Positions 8,329 to 15,950 of a stretch of DNA of 29,497 nucleotides are shown piece after piece (position 1 is the first letter of the stretch; every line of letters starts with the position of its first letter). Location of the stretch: positions 1-29,497 of the forward strand of contig SLDE01000010.1 in NCBI GenBank assembly GCA_007125455.1. Reading direction: 5' to 3'. Both the position numbers and the translations under genes were made by a program. This stretch comes from Ectothiorhodospiraceae bacterium. GTDB taxonomy: Bacteria; Pseudomonadota; Gammaproteobacteria; Thiohalomonadales; Thiohalomonadaceae. The notes below the pieces were generated by a model. That model ran no database searches. It saw only the letters and a program-made list of their open reading frames with translations, and was not told the origin of the DNA.

Positions 8329-8697
8329 ATGGCAACGATCTACTTTTCCTCCCCCATCATGCAACGCAACCGCAAGGTAGAAGCCACTGCCGGAAAGCGC
8401 ACCGCATTGCTAGGCGTCGCCAAAGAACACGGCATCAAGATCCCCTTCGAATGCGAGGATGGCGAGTGTGGTTCCTGCATGGTCAAGGTGACACACCTGG
8501 ATGGTGAACGCATCAAGGGTGTGATGCTCACGGACAAGGAAAAGAACGTGCTAAAGGGGATCGGTAAGCTGAGTAAGCAGGAAGAAGAGCGTGCCAACGT
8601 CAAGGACCTGCCACCTACCTTCCGCCTTGCCTGCCAGATGATCGTCCCAGACGAGGATATCCTGGTGCAATTCACCGGAGAACCAGGCGGAGCCTGA
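8329..8697 (+). CDS. fesII: [2Fe-2S] Shethna protein II-type nitrogenase protection protein (FeSII)
   Basis: FeSII binds nitrogenase when oxygen rises and holds it in an inactive but protected complex (conformational protection, known from Azotobacter vinelandii). This protein has the same length (122 residues) and, from memory of that sequence, the same start (MATIYFSSP) and end (FTGEPGGA). The cluster ligands are Cys42, Cys47, Cys50 and Cys102 in a C-x4-C-x2-C pattern. The loop at about 60-90 (LDGERIKG...KNVLKGIGKLSKQEEERA) is longer than in plant-type ferredoxins and is the region that docks to nitrogenase. Basic residues Arg15-Lys16 match a lysine pair used in docking. It stands alone under a NifA/sigma-54 promoter and converges on the nif accessory operon. 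Confidence 0.9.
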   Translation: MATIYFSSPIMQRNRKVEATAGKRTALLGVAKEHGIKIPFECEDGECGSCMVKVTHLDGERIKGVMLTDKEKNVLKGIGKLSKQEEERANVKDLPPTFRLACQMIVPDEDILVQFTGEPGGA

Positions 8698-8712
8698 ACA
8701 ACCACCAGCGGC

Positions 8713-8736
8713 AATACGCGCCACCCGGCGCGTATT
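8713..8736. terminator. Bidirectional hairpin between convergent genes
   Basis: AATACGCGCC and GGCGCGTATT form a perfect 10-bp stem around a 4-base loop (ACCC). It lies 15 bases after the FeSII stop. On the other strand it coincides with the stop codon of the frame-shifted CheW-like tail (8735-8737). No long T-run follows on either strand, so it may work as an imperfect terminator or RNA stabiliser. Confidence 0.7.
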
Positions 8737-9083
8737 ATCCACGGTGTACCGAGGAACAGGTACTTACACCCGGACCTGTAGGCACGATACGCAATATGCC
8801 CCAGCCCTGGATGCACTCAGCCTGAGCCTCATTGACCTGTGATGGCGTGCCTACTACCACCAATACACATACATTTTCGCCATCGGCGGTCACTACGACC
8901 CGAAGATGTAGCGCCTGAAGCAGGGAGCAGCCCTTACAACGCCCTCTATGCGTGGGAACACGTCCGTTCCCGACCGGAGGCTCGATCACCCGGTCGGCAT
9001 TCACCCACACCATCGAACCGGATCTCAATGCGCCGACCTGACAATGATATTGAGATACCACGCCCTTCAGTCCGCCCCTTTCA
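8735..9083 (-). pseudogene. Frameshifted CheW-like C-terminal part of the chemoreceptor-like gene
   Basis: Directly after the stop of the 669-residue gene, the neighbouring frame stays open for about 116 codons to a TAA at 8735. Removing one G from GGG at 9087-9089 joins the two frames without loss (…IFVP then SERGGLKGVV…), giving 784 residues. The added stretch has a weak CheW-like pattern: MVWVNADRVIEPP, then GRVPTHRGRCKGCSLL, then RVVVTADGENVCVLVV. The hairpin at 8713-8736 falls at the end of this frame, as expected if it were the true gene end. The CheW reading is an inference from pattern. A sequencing error or a real truncation would look the same. Confidence 0.55.
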
Positions 9084-11090
9084 GATGGGAACAAAGATCA
9101 AGGCGAGTACATCGTTGAGGTAATCGCCAGTGGTCTTGTATTCACGATAGCCCTGGGACATGGCACCACCGACGGCGTAGTGCTGGCCTTCATATTCCAA
9201 AATGGCAGAGTGTCTTGCTCCATTGTCCAGCTTGGTAAAACACACCTCCAGTGCCAGGGAGCTACCCGGGTTCAGATCTTGACGTGTAGAGGCGATGATC
9301 TGACCGTCACGTCCGGCAAACAGCCCGAAAGCCCCTGCCAGGGGCTGTCCATGCTCATCTCGTGGTAGGGCGTCTTCCAGCATGGCGATAAACTGTGGTT
9401 CGGCATCAAACACGATGGCAATACCGCCGACGGCCTGCGCCTGTTGATTGGGTGCAAGTATCGCGGTTGAATAGACATAGGTGTGTCGCCCGTCATAAAG
9501 CTCCGTAGGTACAAAGGGTGAAACCACATATCGCTGCGTATCCTTGACCGATAGGGCGGCCTGTAGAAAGGGTTCATCGGGTAGCCGGTTGCCGATCAAC
9601 CGGCGCTGTTCGTCATTGGAGACGGCAAGCACTTTCCGTTCGGTATCAAACAACAACAGGTTGGTGTACACCGTGTAGAGCTCATTGATGTACTTGAGGA
9701 TATTTTCTAGCGTGAGCAGGTCGTCTTCGGTGTGTTTGAGCTGAGCAAGAATACGGCGAAAACGGCTGGTGAGCGCCCACCAGCGCACATCATTTGCCCG
9801 CTCATAGAGGTTACGATCCATAATATCCACTGCCAGAAAGGCCTGAAACTGCACCTCGCTGAGCAGTGAGTGAATCACGGTGCTATGAAGTCGTCTGATG
9901 GAATCTTCGAACAGGCCCTTGGTGCGCTCACCGATGTGGCGGATCTCCACCAACACCGGCATGAACTCCTTGGCATCACGCTTGGCCGAGATGATCTGCC
10001 CATTCAATACAATCAGGCTCAAATCGTCGGTCACCAGGGCGGCATGAGAACCGATCTGGCGAATCGCCTCCGGGATACATTGTGAACGCTGGAGCACCTC
10101 TTGGGCCAGGCTCAGTTCCTTGACATGCTGAATGAAGGCCTCTTCTGCCCGCTGCATCACATACCCTTGCCATCCCAGCCCGTAATAACCCTGATAGCCC
10201 TTGGTTTGTGCCGTGCAGGCCAGATAGGCACCATCATGATGATAATTTATCTGCAGCCCAAGGGCCGCCCCCTGGGTGCTGGCTATATTCTCACCCACCC
10301 CCTGTCGCACGGGGTCACTGGAAGCGATAATACGCTGCCCGTCGAGGAGTAACACGGTCTCCCCGTCCCTGATCAGGCTGGCAAAGATCCCTGCCATTTC
10401 GTCCTCAAATCGAAAACACAGACACAGCACCCCCAGCACCGGGGCATTGGGTGCATCGGAGTCGGTGATGCGTGCAGAGAAGATATGTGCATCACGACGC
10501 CCTAGCTGTAGATCGGAGGCCCGAAAGGTCTCCAGATACGGTTCCCGCGAGCAGAGCGTGGCCGAAATGAGCGGATCATTGCTGTGCTCAACCGGATTAT
10601 CACTATCCAGATGTGCCTGTACATGACCTTGTGGGTCGAGGATCAGGATCTCATCGTACACGCTGTATTTTTGGGTGTACTCGTGCAACCTAGCAACGAT
10701 CGCCTGGCATTGGTTATCGCTCGGTGAAGGCTCACGCAGGAAGGTACGAATATCTTCATCCGTCGCCAAAAAGCCCACATCGGCGGTACGCTCAAAGAGA
10801 TTGCGGATCAGGATATCGATGGCCACCTGGGCACGCGCCCGGGTCTCTTGCTCAAGCTTGTGGATATTCTGTTCGACAAGATTAGTGATCAAGCGGGTGT
10901 GCAGCGCCTCGAAACGGCCCTTGGTGCTGCCCATATCTTCCAGCAGCGTCGCCGCGACCTCCAGGCTGTTGATCTTGCCAATGAGAGTGACCTTTTCCCA
11001 CCAGCTACCCAGTTCATTCAAGCTGCGCTCATAGGATGTGATAAAGGGCATGTAACTGCGTATTTGGCTGGCAAGACGGCGCTCATTCAT
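9081..11090 (-). CDS. Soluble chemoreceptor-like protein with duplicated hairpin plus Cache modules
   Basis: The protein (669 residues as read) has no signal peptide or membrane helix. It contains an internal duplication: AIDILIRNLFERTADVGFL at about 90-108 matches AVDIMDRNLYERANDV at about 420-435. Each is followed by a Cache-like sensor fold (about 110-312 and 440-655). A helical stretch at about 340-400 (VLNGQIISAKRDAKEF, then EIRHIGERTK) resembles the signalling tip of methyl-accepting chemotaxis proteins. Residues 33-75 look like a more worn copy. It begins three bases after nifM, so it is probably the last gene of the nif operon. It may sense a small ligand in the cytoplasm and pass it to a CheA or other partner. 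That role is a guess. The C-terminus is probably truncated by a frameshift (see 8735-9083). Confidence 0.75.
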   Translation of the reverse strand: MNERRLASQIRSYMPFITSYERSLNELGSWWEKVTLIGKINSLEVAATLLEDMGSTKGRFEALHTRLITNLVEQNIHKLEQETRARAQVAIDILIRNLFERTADVGFLATDEDIRTFLREPSPSDNQCQAIVARLHEYTQKYSVYDEILILDPQGHVQAHLDSDNPVEHSNDPLISATLCSREPYLETFRASDLQLGRRDAHIFSARITDSDAPNAPVLGVLCLCFRFEDEMAGIFASLIRDGETVLLLDGQRIIASSDPVRQGVGENIASTQGAALGLQINYHHDGAYLACTAQTKGYQGYYGLGWQGYVMQRAEEAFIQHVKELSLAQEVLQRSQCIPEAIRQIGSHAALVTDDLSLIVLNGQIISAKRDAKEFMPVLVEIRHIGERTKGLFEDSIRRLHSTVIHSLLSEVQFQAFLAVDIMDRNLYERANDVRWWALTSRFRRILAQLKHTEDDLLTLENILKYINELYTVYTNLLLFDTERKVLAVSNDEQRRLIGNRLPDEPFLQAALSVKDTQRYVVSPFVPTELYDGRHTYVYSTAILAPNQQAQAVGGIAIVFDAEPQFIAMLEDALPRDEHGQPLAGAFGLFAGRDGQIIASTRQDLNPGSSLALEVCFTKLDNGARHSAILEYEGQHYAVGGAMSQGYREYKTTGDYLNDVLALIFVPI

Positions 11091-11093
11091 AGC

Positions 11094-11942
11094 TTATATG
11101 CCTTGCTGCAACCATCGTTTGAGAAAACGCTTGCGTGCCTTTTGCTCCAGGTGGTCGCGCAGTTTATCGCTCACCTGTCGAAACGGCAGGGTCTCGGCCG
11201 GATGGATCTGTTCGCACCAGAGTAGATGCAAACCCAGCGGGGACTCGACGATGTGGCTCATCTCGCCCTCCGCCAGGGCGAACAGGGCCTTGTCGAGGGC
11301 GGGAAAGAGCTGGCCCGGCTTGATCCGTCCCAGCACCCCCTCGTGCATCGCGGTGGGACACTCGGAGTAGCGTGCGGCCTGCTGAGCAAAGTCCTTGATG
11401 TTGTCGATCGTTGACATCAGCTCAGCCAGACGTTGTTCTACCTGGGCACGGCTGTTCTCGGCATAGTCGTCGTTCAGGGTGATCAGGATCTGGCGTGCGC
11501 TACGTGTCTCGGGCAGGGCGAAGCTTTCCAGGTGTTGCAGGTAGTAGATCTCCAGCTCGGTGTCGCCAATGCGACACTGGTCAGCGAGGATCTGTTCCAG
11601 TGCCGCCTCAACACGCAGTTCATGTTCCAGCGCAAGGTATAGACCATGGCGATCCAGGCCGTTGTGGGCCAGGGTGTCGGCAAAGGCATCGCCCCCCTCG
11701 AAGCGTTGGGCCAGGGTGGTGATGGCCTGTTCGATCACCGCTGCGGGCACCACGACCTGGCGGGCCTGGGGTGCCTGCAGGATGCGCTGCTGGATCACCC
11801 GTTCGCGTGCCTGCTGCTCGGCCAAGGCCTGTTGCTGGGCGGCGCTCAGGCCATCGGGCAGTACACCGTATAGCTCCAGCGCACCGCGCATATGGGCGTA
11901 GCGTTCAATGGCATTGCCCTGGCTGTGCAGTTGTGCGGCCAT
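11094..11942 (-). CDS. nifM: Nitrogenase Fe-protein maturation isomerase NifM
   Basis: NifM is a peptidyl-prolyl cis-trans isomerase of the parvulin type needed to mature and activate NifH. The 282-residue protein has an N-terminal helical half (about 1-140). The parvulin domain follows (about 147-250), with ARQILITLN, ARYSECPTAMHEGVLGRI and FALAEGEMSHIVESPLGLHLLWCE. It has no signal peptide, as expected for cytoplasmic NifM. The ATG overlaps the nifZ stop by one base (TAATG) and GGAGGAGGG precedes it, so it is coupled to nifZ. Size and place after nifW-nifZ match Azotobacter. A general SurA/PpiC-like protein is less likely in this setting. Confidence 0.92.
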   Translation of the reverse strand: MAAQLHSQGNAIERYAHMRGALELYGVLPDGLSAAQQQALAEQQARERVIQQRILQAPQARQVVVPAAVIEQAITTLAQRFEGGDAFADTLAHNGLDRHGLYLALEHELRVEAALEQILADQCRIGDTELEIYYLQHLESFALPETRSARQILITLNDDYAENSRAQVEQRLAELMSTIDNIKDFAQQAARYSECPTAMHEGVLGRIKPGQLFPALDKALFALAEGEMSHIVESPLGLHLLWCEQIHPAETLPFRQVSDKLRDHLEQKARKRFLKRWLQQGI

Positions 11943-12388
11943 TAGCCCTCCTCCACAGGGATCAGTGATTCTTCCGGCACCAACAGGGTGTGGCCGGGGA
12001 AGCGCACGTGGTAGGCCACCCCGTCGCTGTGGTGGCGCAATACCTTGATCACCTCGCCGCTCTCACCGGCCTGGGCGATCACCTCACCCTTGACCGCCAG
12101 GGTTACGTTGGCACGCACCTTTTCACGAAACTCGTAGCGACTGGGGATCCACTCGTCCTCGGCGTCGATCAGCTCTTCCTCGCGGCAGCCAACCACCCGG
12201 CCCAGATCCACAAAATGGACCTCGTAGATCACCTGATCCTGCAGGAAGGTGCCGCGATTGCGCACGTAGCCGACACTGCCGCGACGCACCAACAGGTTGC
12301 CGGTCTTCTCGCCGGGATAAGTGCCGTCGTTACGGATATTGCGGATCACCCGCACCGATTGGCCATAATCGTAATAGGGCATGTCCAT
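11942..12388 (-). CDS. nifZ: Nitrogen fixation protein NifZ
   Basis: NifZ takes part in forming the second P-cluster of the MoFe protein. The 148-residue protein shows the family's core: YDYGQSVRVIRNIRNDGTYPG, then VRRGSVGYVRNRGTFLQD and IYEVHFVDLGRVVGCREEEL, which together form an SH3-like barrel. A C-terminal extension (about 90-148) repeats a similar pattern (KGEVIAQAGESGEVIKVLRH then YHVRFPGHTLLVPEESL), so there are two related beta modules, as in longer NifZ proteins. The ATG overlaps the nifW stop by one base. An in-frame ATG two codons later (12382) is an alternative start. Confidence 0.93.
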   Translation of the reverse strand: MDMPYYDYGQSVRVIRNIRNDGTYPGEKTGNLLVRRGSVGYVRNRGTFLQDQVIYEVHFVDLGRVVGCREEELIDAEDEWIPSRYEFREKVRANVTLAVKGEVIAQAGESGEVIKVLRHHSDGVAYHVRFPGHTLLVPEESLIPVEEG

Positions 12389-12702
12389 CAGCTGCGTCCT
12401 ATTTGGGTGATCGGCACCGAGGCCATACCGCTGGCGCGCTGGTAGACCTTGAGTACCTTTTCGGTCTTGGCATCGGAGTGCACAAAGTCGTTGTAGGCCT
12501 GGCTAAGGGCATTAAGATACACCGCCCGCTGTGCCAACTCGCCCTCGGGCATCCTGGCCGCCGCCAGGTAGTTGTGAAAGCGTTGCAGGATATGCAGTCG
12601 ATTCACCCTCACCACCTGCTCATCGTAGGGGATGGCAAAGTAGTCGAGAAAGTCCTCGGCGGAGACCAAATCCTCCAGATCATCCATCAGTTCGTTGTTC
12701 AT
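12388..12702 (-). CDS. nifW: Nitrogenase stabilising/protective protein NifW
   Basis: NifW binds the MoFe protein and helps its maturation or protects it from oxygen. The 104-residue protein begins MNNELMDDLEDLVSAEDFLD and contains YAIPYDEQVV-like and NRLHILQRFHNYL segments typical of NifW (about 15-50), then LAQRAVYLNALSQAYNDFV. I set the start at 12702 because AAGGGGG precedes it by seven bases. A longer open frame upstream runs through the inverted-repeat element and is not coding. It follows that element and is coupled to nifZ. With the element between cysE and nifW, nifWZM-chemoreceptor may be transcribed by read-through from the operon promoter, since no sigma-54 site is visible here. 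Confidence 0.93.
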   Translation of the reverse strand: MNNELMDDLEDLVSAEDFLDYFAIPYDEQVVRVNRLHILQRFHNYLAAARMPEGELAQRAVYLNALSQAYNDFVHSDAKTEKVLKVYQRASGMASVPITQIGRS

Positions 12703-12735
12703 GTGGATCCCCCTTGTTGGAGATAAAAAAACCTG

Positions 12736-12864
12736 CAACACAGAGAGCACAGCGGACACAGAGAAAATCGTGATCGATGTGTCAATAGTGCGTTCGATGA
12801 CAGATTCGTGGGGAGCATCAACCACACACTGTTTTGCTCTGTGTTCTCTGTGCCCTCTGTGTTG
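12736..12864. repeat. Inverted-repeat element with 9-bp CACAGAG units
   Basis: The left arm (12736-12768) holds three 9-base units, CACAGAGAG, CACAGCGGA and CACAGAGAA. The right arm (12832-12864) is its inverted form, with CACAGAGGG, CACAGAGAA and CACAGAGCA on the minus strand. About 63 bases lie between. The arms could pair as a long hairpin in RNA. A related element with CGCAGAG units is at 19167-19334. The right end lies eight bases from the cysE stop codon. Confidence 0.8.
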
Positions 12865-12872
12865 AAAATCAC

Positions 12873-13595
12873 TCAGCAAAAACGATCGTCGCCACATTGG
12901 CGACAGTCCTCATAACTCTTGGCCTGCAACTGGGCCTCCAGTGCCTCGATGCGTCCGATCAGGCAGGCCATGGCCTTGCCCACCGGGTCGGGTACCAGGT
13001 GGTGGTCCAGGTCGATGCCGTCGATGGCGTTGGCGGAACGTTCCCGTCGCACCATGCGCGCTGGGATCCCCACCACCGATTGCTGTGCCGGGACGTTATT
13101 CACCACCACCGAATTGGCCCCCACGCGCACTCCGTCCCCCAGGGTGATCGCCCCAAGCACCTTGGCCCCGGCACCGATCATCACCCCGTTGCCCAGGGTA
13201 GGATGGCGACGTCCCTTGTTCCAGGTAGTGCCACCAAGGGTCACACCGTGGTAGAGGGTGACATCGTCACCGATCACGGCGGTCTCGCCGATCACTACCC
13301 CGGCACCGTGGTCGATAAAGAAACGCCGCCCGATACGTGCTCCGGGGTGGATGTCGATATTGCTTAGCAGGCGTGAGAGCCAGGCGATCAGGCGAGCGGT
13401 AAAACGCAACCGCCGCCGCCAAAGGCCGTGGGCAATACGGTGCCAAAGCAGGGCATGCACGCCGGGATAGGTCAGCAGGATCTCCAGCCGGGAGCGGGCC
13501 GCCGGGTCGCGCTCGAAGACGCAGTCGATGTCTTCCCGCAGGCGTGCCCAGGGGCCGATACGGGGGGCGGCGTCGCTGAGGGTGTCAGTGCGCAT
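12873..13595 (-). CDS. cysE: nif-linked serine O-acetyltransferase (CysE)
   Basis: CysE makes O-acetylserine from serine and acetyl-CoA, the first step to cysteine. In nif clusters an extra copy supplies cysteine for NifS during Fe-S assembly. The 240-residue protein has the N-terminal helical part (about 15-80) with LTYPGVHALLWHRIAH. The left-handed beta-helix follows from DIHPGARIG (about 81) to GIPARMV. Asp95 and His97 in FIDHGAGVVIGE are the expected catalytic pair. The Cys-rich tail (EDCRQCGDDRFC) is an extra. The ATG overlaps the nifV end by 11 bases and GAGGCGAG precedes it. Gene order nifV-cysE-nifW matches Azotobacter. Confidence 0.93.
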   Translation of the reverse strand: MRTDTLSDAAPRIGPWARLREDIDCVFERDPAARSRLEILLTYPGVHALLWHRIAHGLWRRRLRFTARLIAWLSRLLSNIDIHPGARIGRRFFIDHGAGVVIGETAVIGDDVTLYHGVTLGGTTWNKGRRHPTLGNGVMIGAGAKVLGAITLGDGVRVGANSVVVNNVPAQQSVVGIPARMVRRERSANAIDGIDLDHHLVPDPVGKAMACLIGRIEALEAQLQAKSYEDCRQCGDDRFC

Positions 13596-14727
13596 GACGC
13601 TCGCCTCCGAAGAGGGCCTGGTAAAAGCCGGTCAGTTCGGGCTCGGTGGGGGCACGCTTGTTTTTGCTGGCAAAGCGGCGGATCCCTGGCAGCAGCATCG
13701 CCGCCTGTTCGCGGCTAAGCGCGATACCGATCTCGGCAAAACGACGCAACACCCCCTTGCTGCCAGAGTGCTTGCCCAGCACCAGGGTGTGTTCACGACC
13801 GATCAGGGCGGGGTCCAGCCCCTCATAATTGCGTGGGTCCTTGAGCAGGCCATCCACATGAATGCCGGACTCGTGAGTGAACACCCCCTCGCCGACAATG
13901 CTCTTTTGCCAGGATAAGGGCCTGCCGGAGGCCTGCGCCACCAATTGTGCAACGGCATAGTACGCTTGCAGACGCACCGGACTCTCCAGCCCGTAAAGCA
14001 CTGCCAGGCCCAGCACCACCTCTTCCAGCGCGGCATTGCCGGCCCGCTCGCCCAGACCGTTGACGGTGGTGTTCACATGGCTGGCCCCGGCGCGGATCGC
14101 CGCCAGGGTATTGGCGGTGGCCAGGCCCAGGTCGTCGTGGGCGTGCATCTCAATATCCAGGTCGGTTCCACTCCTGAGGCGACTGATGCGCGCATGCACG
14201 CTAAACGGCTCCATGATCCCCACCGTGTCGGCAAAACGAAAGCGATCGGCCCCGGCCCGCTGCGCCACCTCGCAGACCTCCAGCAGGAAGTCGTCATCGG
14301 CGCGCGAGGCGTCCTCGGCACCGACCCCCACCGCCAGACCCAGATCGCGGGCAAGTGCCACGTGGCGTTCAATGTGCCCCAACACCCAGGCGCGATCCTT
14401 GCCCAGCTTGTGGGCGATCTGTTGGTCGGATACCGGGATCGACAGATCAATCCGCGCCACACCCAGGTCCTGGCAGGCAGAGATATCCGGTGCATGCATG
14501 CGACACCACACCAGCATCTCAGCATTCAGCCCCAGGCTGGTCAGGGTACGGATATCGTCGCGCTCCTCCTCGCCCATGGCCGGGATCCCCACCTCCAGTT
14601 CCTGTACCCCAAGGCCATCCAGGGCGCAGGCGATGGCGATCTTCTCTTCTAGGGTAAAGGCAACCCCGGCGGTCTGCTCACCATCACGCAGGGTGGTGTC
14701 ATCGATCACAACGCTGGCTTGGGACAT
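13585..14727 (-). CDS. nifV: Homocitrate synthase NifV
   Basis: NifV joins acetyl-CoA and 2-oxoglutarate to make homocitrate, the organic part of FeMo-co. The 380-residue protein has the DRE-TIM motif VIDDTTLRDGEQTAGVAF near the start. It also has the metal-binding HAHDDLGLATANTLAAI and NGLGERAGNAALEEV segments, and the C-terminal KHSGSKGVLRRF helix. I chose the ATG at 14727 because GAGGAG precedes it by six bases. The longer frame upstream runs into nifS and is not real. It starts ten bases after the nifS stop. Isopropylmalate synthase is the main alternative, but the shorter length and nif context favour NifV. Confidence 0.95.
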   Translation of the reverse strand: MSQASVVIDDTTLRDGEQTAGVAFTLEEKIAIACALDGLGVQELEVGIPAMGEEERDDIRTLTSLGLNAEMLVWCRMHAPDISACQDLGVARIDLSIPVSDQQIAHKLGKDRAWVLGHIERHVALARDLGLAVGVGAEDASRADDDFLLEVCEVAQRAGADRFRFADTVGIMEPFSVHARISRLRSGTDLDIEMHAHDDLGLATANTLAAIRAGASHVNTTVNGLGERAGNAALEEVVLGLAVLYGLESPVRLQAYYAVAQLVAQASGRPLSWQKSIVGEGVFTHESGIHVDGLLKDPRNYEGLDPALIGREHTLVLGKHSGSKGVLRRFAEIGIALSREQAAMLLPGIRRFASKNKRAPTEPELTGFYQALFGGERHAH

Positions 14728-14737
14728 GACCATCTCC

Positions 14738-15946
14738 TCAGGCATATTTGGGCACGAAGGCTTGCTCGGGATTTTCCACCGGGCCACACTCCCCCCAATA
14801 AGGTGAGAGGCGGCGTAACTTCTCAACGATGGGGGGCAGTGCAGCGATCACCTGCTCGATCTCCTCCATGCGGTTGTAGCGCGACAGGGAAAAGCGCACC
14901 GTACCGTGGGCGGCGGTATAGGGAATGCCCATCGCCTTCATCACATGGGAGGGCTCCAACGATCCGGAGGTGCAGGCCGAGCCGGAAGAGGCGGCGATCC
15001 CGGCGCGGTTGAGCATCAACAGGATCCCTTCGCCTTCGATGTACTCAAAGGCGATGTTGGCGGTATTGGGCAGGCGGTTGTCTGGATCGCCGGTGACAAA
15101 GGCGTTGGGGATCGCCCCAAGCAGCCCCTGTTCCAGACGATCCCGCATGGCGCGTACGCGGGTGTTCTCTTCAGTCAAATGCTGCCCGACCAACTCGGCG
15201 GCCTGGCCCAGCGCGATGATCGCGGCGGTATTCTCGGTACCGGCGCGGCGTCCGCGCTCCTGGTGACCACCGCGCAGCAGTGGACGAAAGCGGGTACCGC
15301 GACGCAGGTAGAGCACCCCGATCCCCTTGGGGGCGTGCAGCTTGTGGCCGGAGAGCGAGAGCATGTCGATGGCGCTGTCCTTGAGCGAGAGCGGGATCTT
15401 GCCCACCGCCTGTACCGCGTCGGTGTGAAACATCACCCCGGCCTCACGGGCCATCGTGGCCATCTGTTCCACCGGAAAGATCGTGCCGGTCTCGTTATTG
15501 GCCCACATCACCGAGACGATCGCCACCCGCTCGCTAAGCAGCGCCCGATAGGCATCGAGATCCAGGCGTCCCTGGCCGTCCACCTGGAGACGGTGCACGG
15601 TGTAGCCATCCTTCTCCAGATAGTCGCAGACGGTCAGGATCGCCGGGTGTTCCACGACGGTGGTAATGATCTCGCGTCGCTCGGGTTGTGCCTTGAGCGC
15701 CGAATGGATGGCGGTGTTGTTCGACTCGCTGCCACAGGAGGTGAAGATGATCTCCGAGTCGTGTTCGGCACCCAGCAGGGCCTGTACCTGGCGGCGCGCC
15801 TGCAGCACCGCACGCCCCACCTTGTCGCCAAAACTATGCAGCGAGGAGGGGTTGCCAAACTGCTCGGTAAAATAGGGCAGCATCGCCTCAACCACTGCCG
15901 GGTCAACCATGGTCGTGGCATTGTTATCCAGATAGATCGCATCCAT
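14738..15946 (-). CDS. nifS: Cysteine desulfurase NifS
   Basis: NifS takes sulfur from cysteine with pyridoxal phosphate and passes it to NifU. The 402-residue protein has Lys202 (SLSGHKLHAPKGIGVLY), the PLP lysine, and Cys325 (SSGSACTSGSLEPSHVM), the sulfur-carrying cysteine. These are at the same numbers as in Azotobacter NifS, as I recall. YLDNNATT near the start and HTDAVQAVGK are further family marks. The start is four bases from the nifU stop. IscS is excluded by the neighbours rather than by the motifs. Confidence 0.97.
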   Translation of the reverse strand: MDAIYLDNNATTMVDPAVVEAMLPYFTEQFGNPSSLHSFGDKVGRAVLQARRQVQALLGAEHDSEIIFTSCGSESNNTAIHSALKAQPERREIITTVVEHPAILTVCDYLEKDGYTVHRLQVDGQGRLDLDAYRALLSERVAIVSVMWANNETGTIFPVEQMATMAREAGVMFHTDAVQAVGKIPLSLKDSAIDMLSLSGHKLHAPKGIGVLYLRRGTRFRPLLRGGHQERGRRAGTENTAAIIALGQAAELVGQHLTEENTRVRAMRDRLEQGLLGAIPNAFVTGDPDNRLPNTANIAFEYIEGEGILLMLNRAGIAASSGSACTSGSLEPSHVMKAMGIPYTAAHGTVRFSLSRYNRMEEIEQVIAALPPIVEKLRRLSPYWGECGPVENPEQAFVPKYA

Positions 15947-15950
15947 CAGA

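Noticed and set aside
12703..12872. Own sigma-54 promoter for nifW
   Set aside because: No GG-N10-GC pair with the right flanks was found in the gap. The repeat arms give only partial matches.
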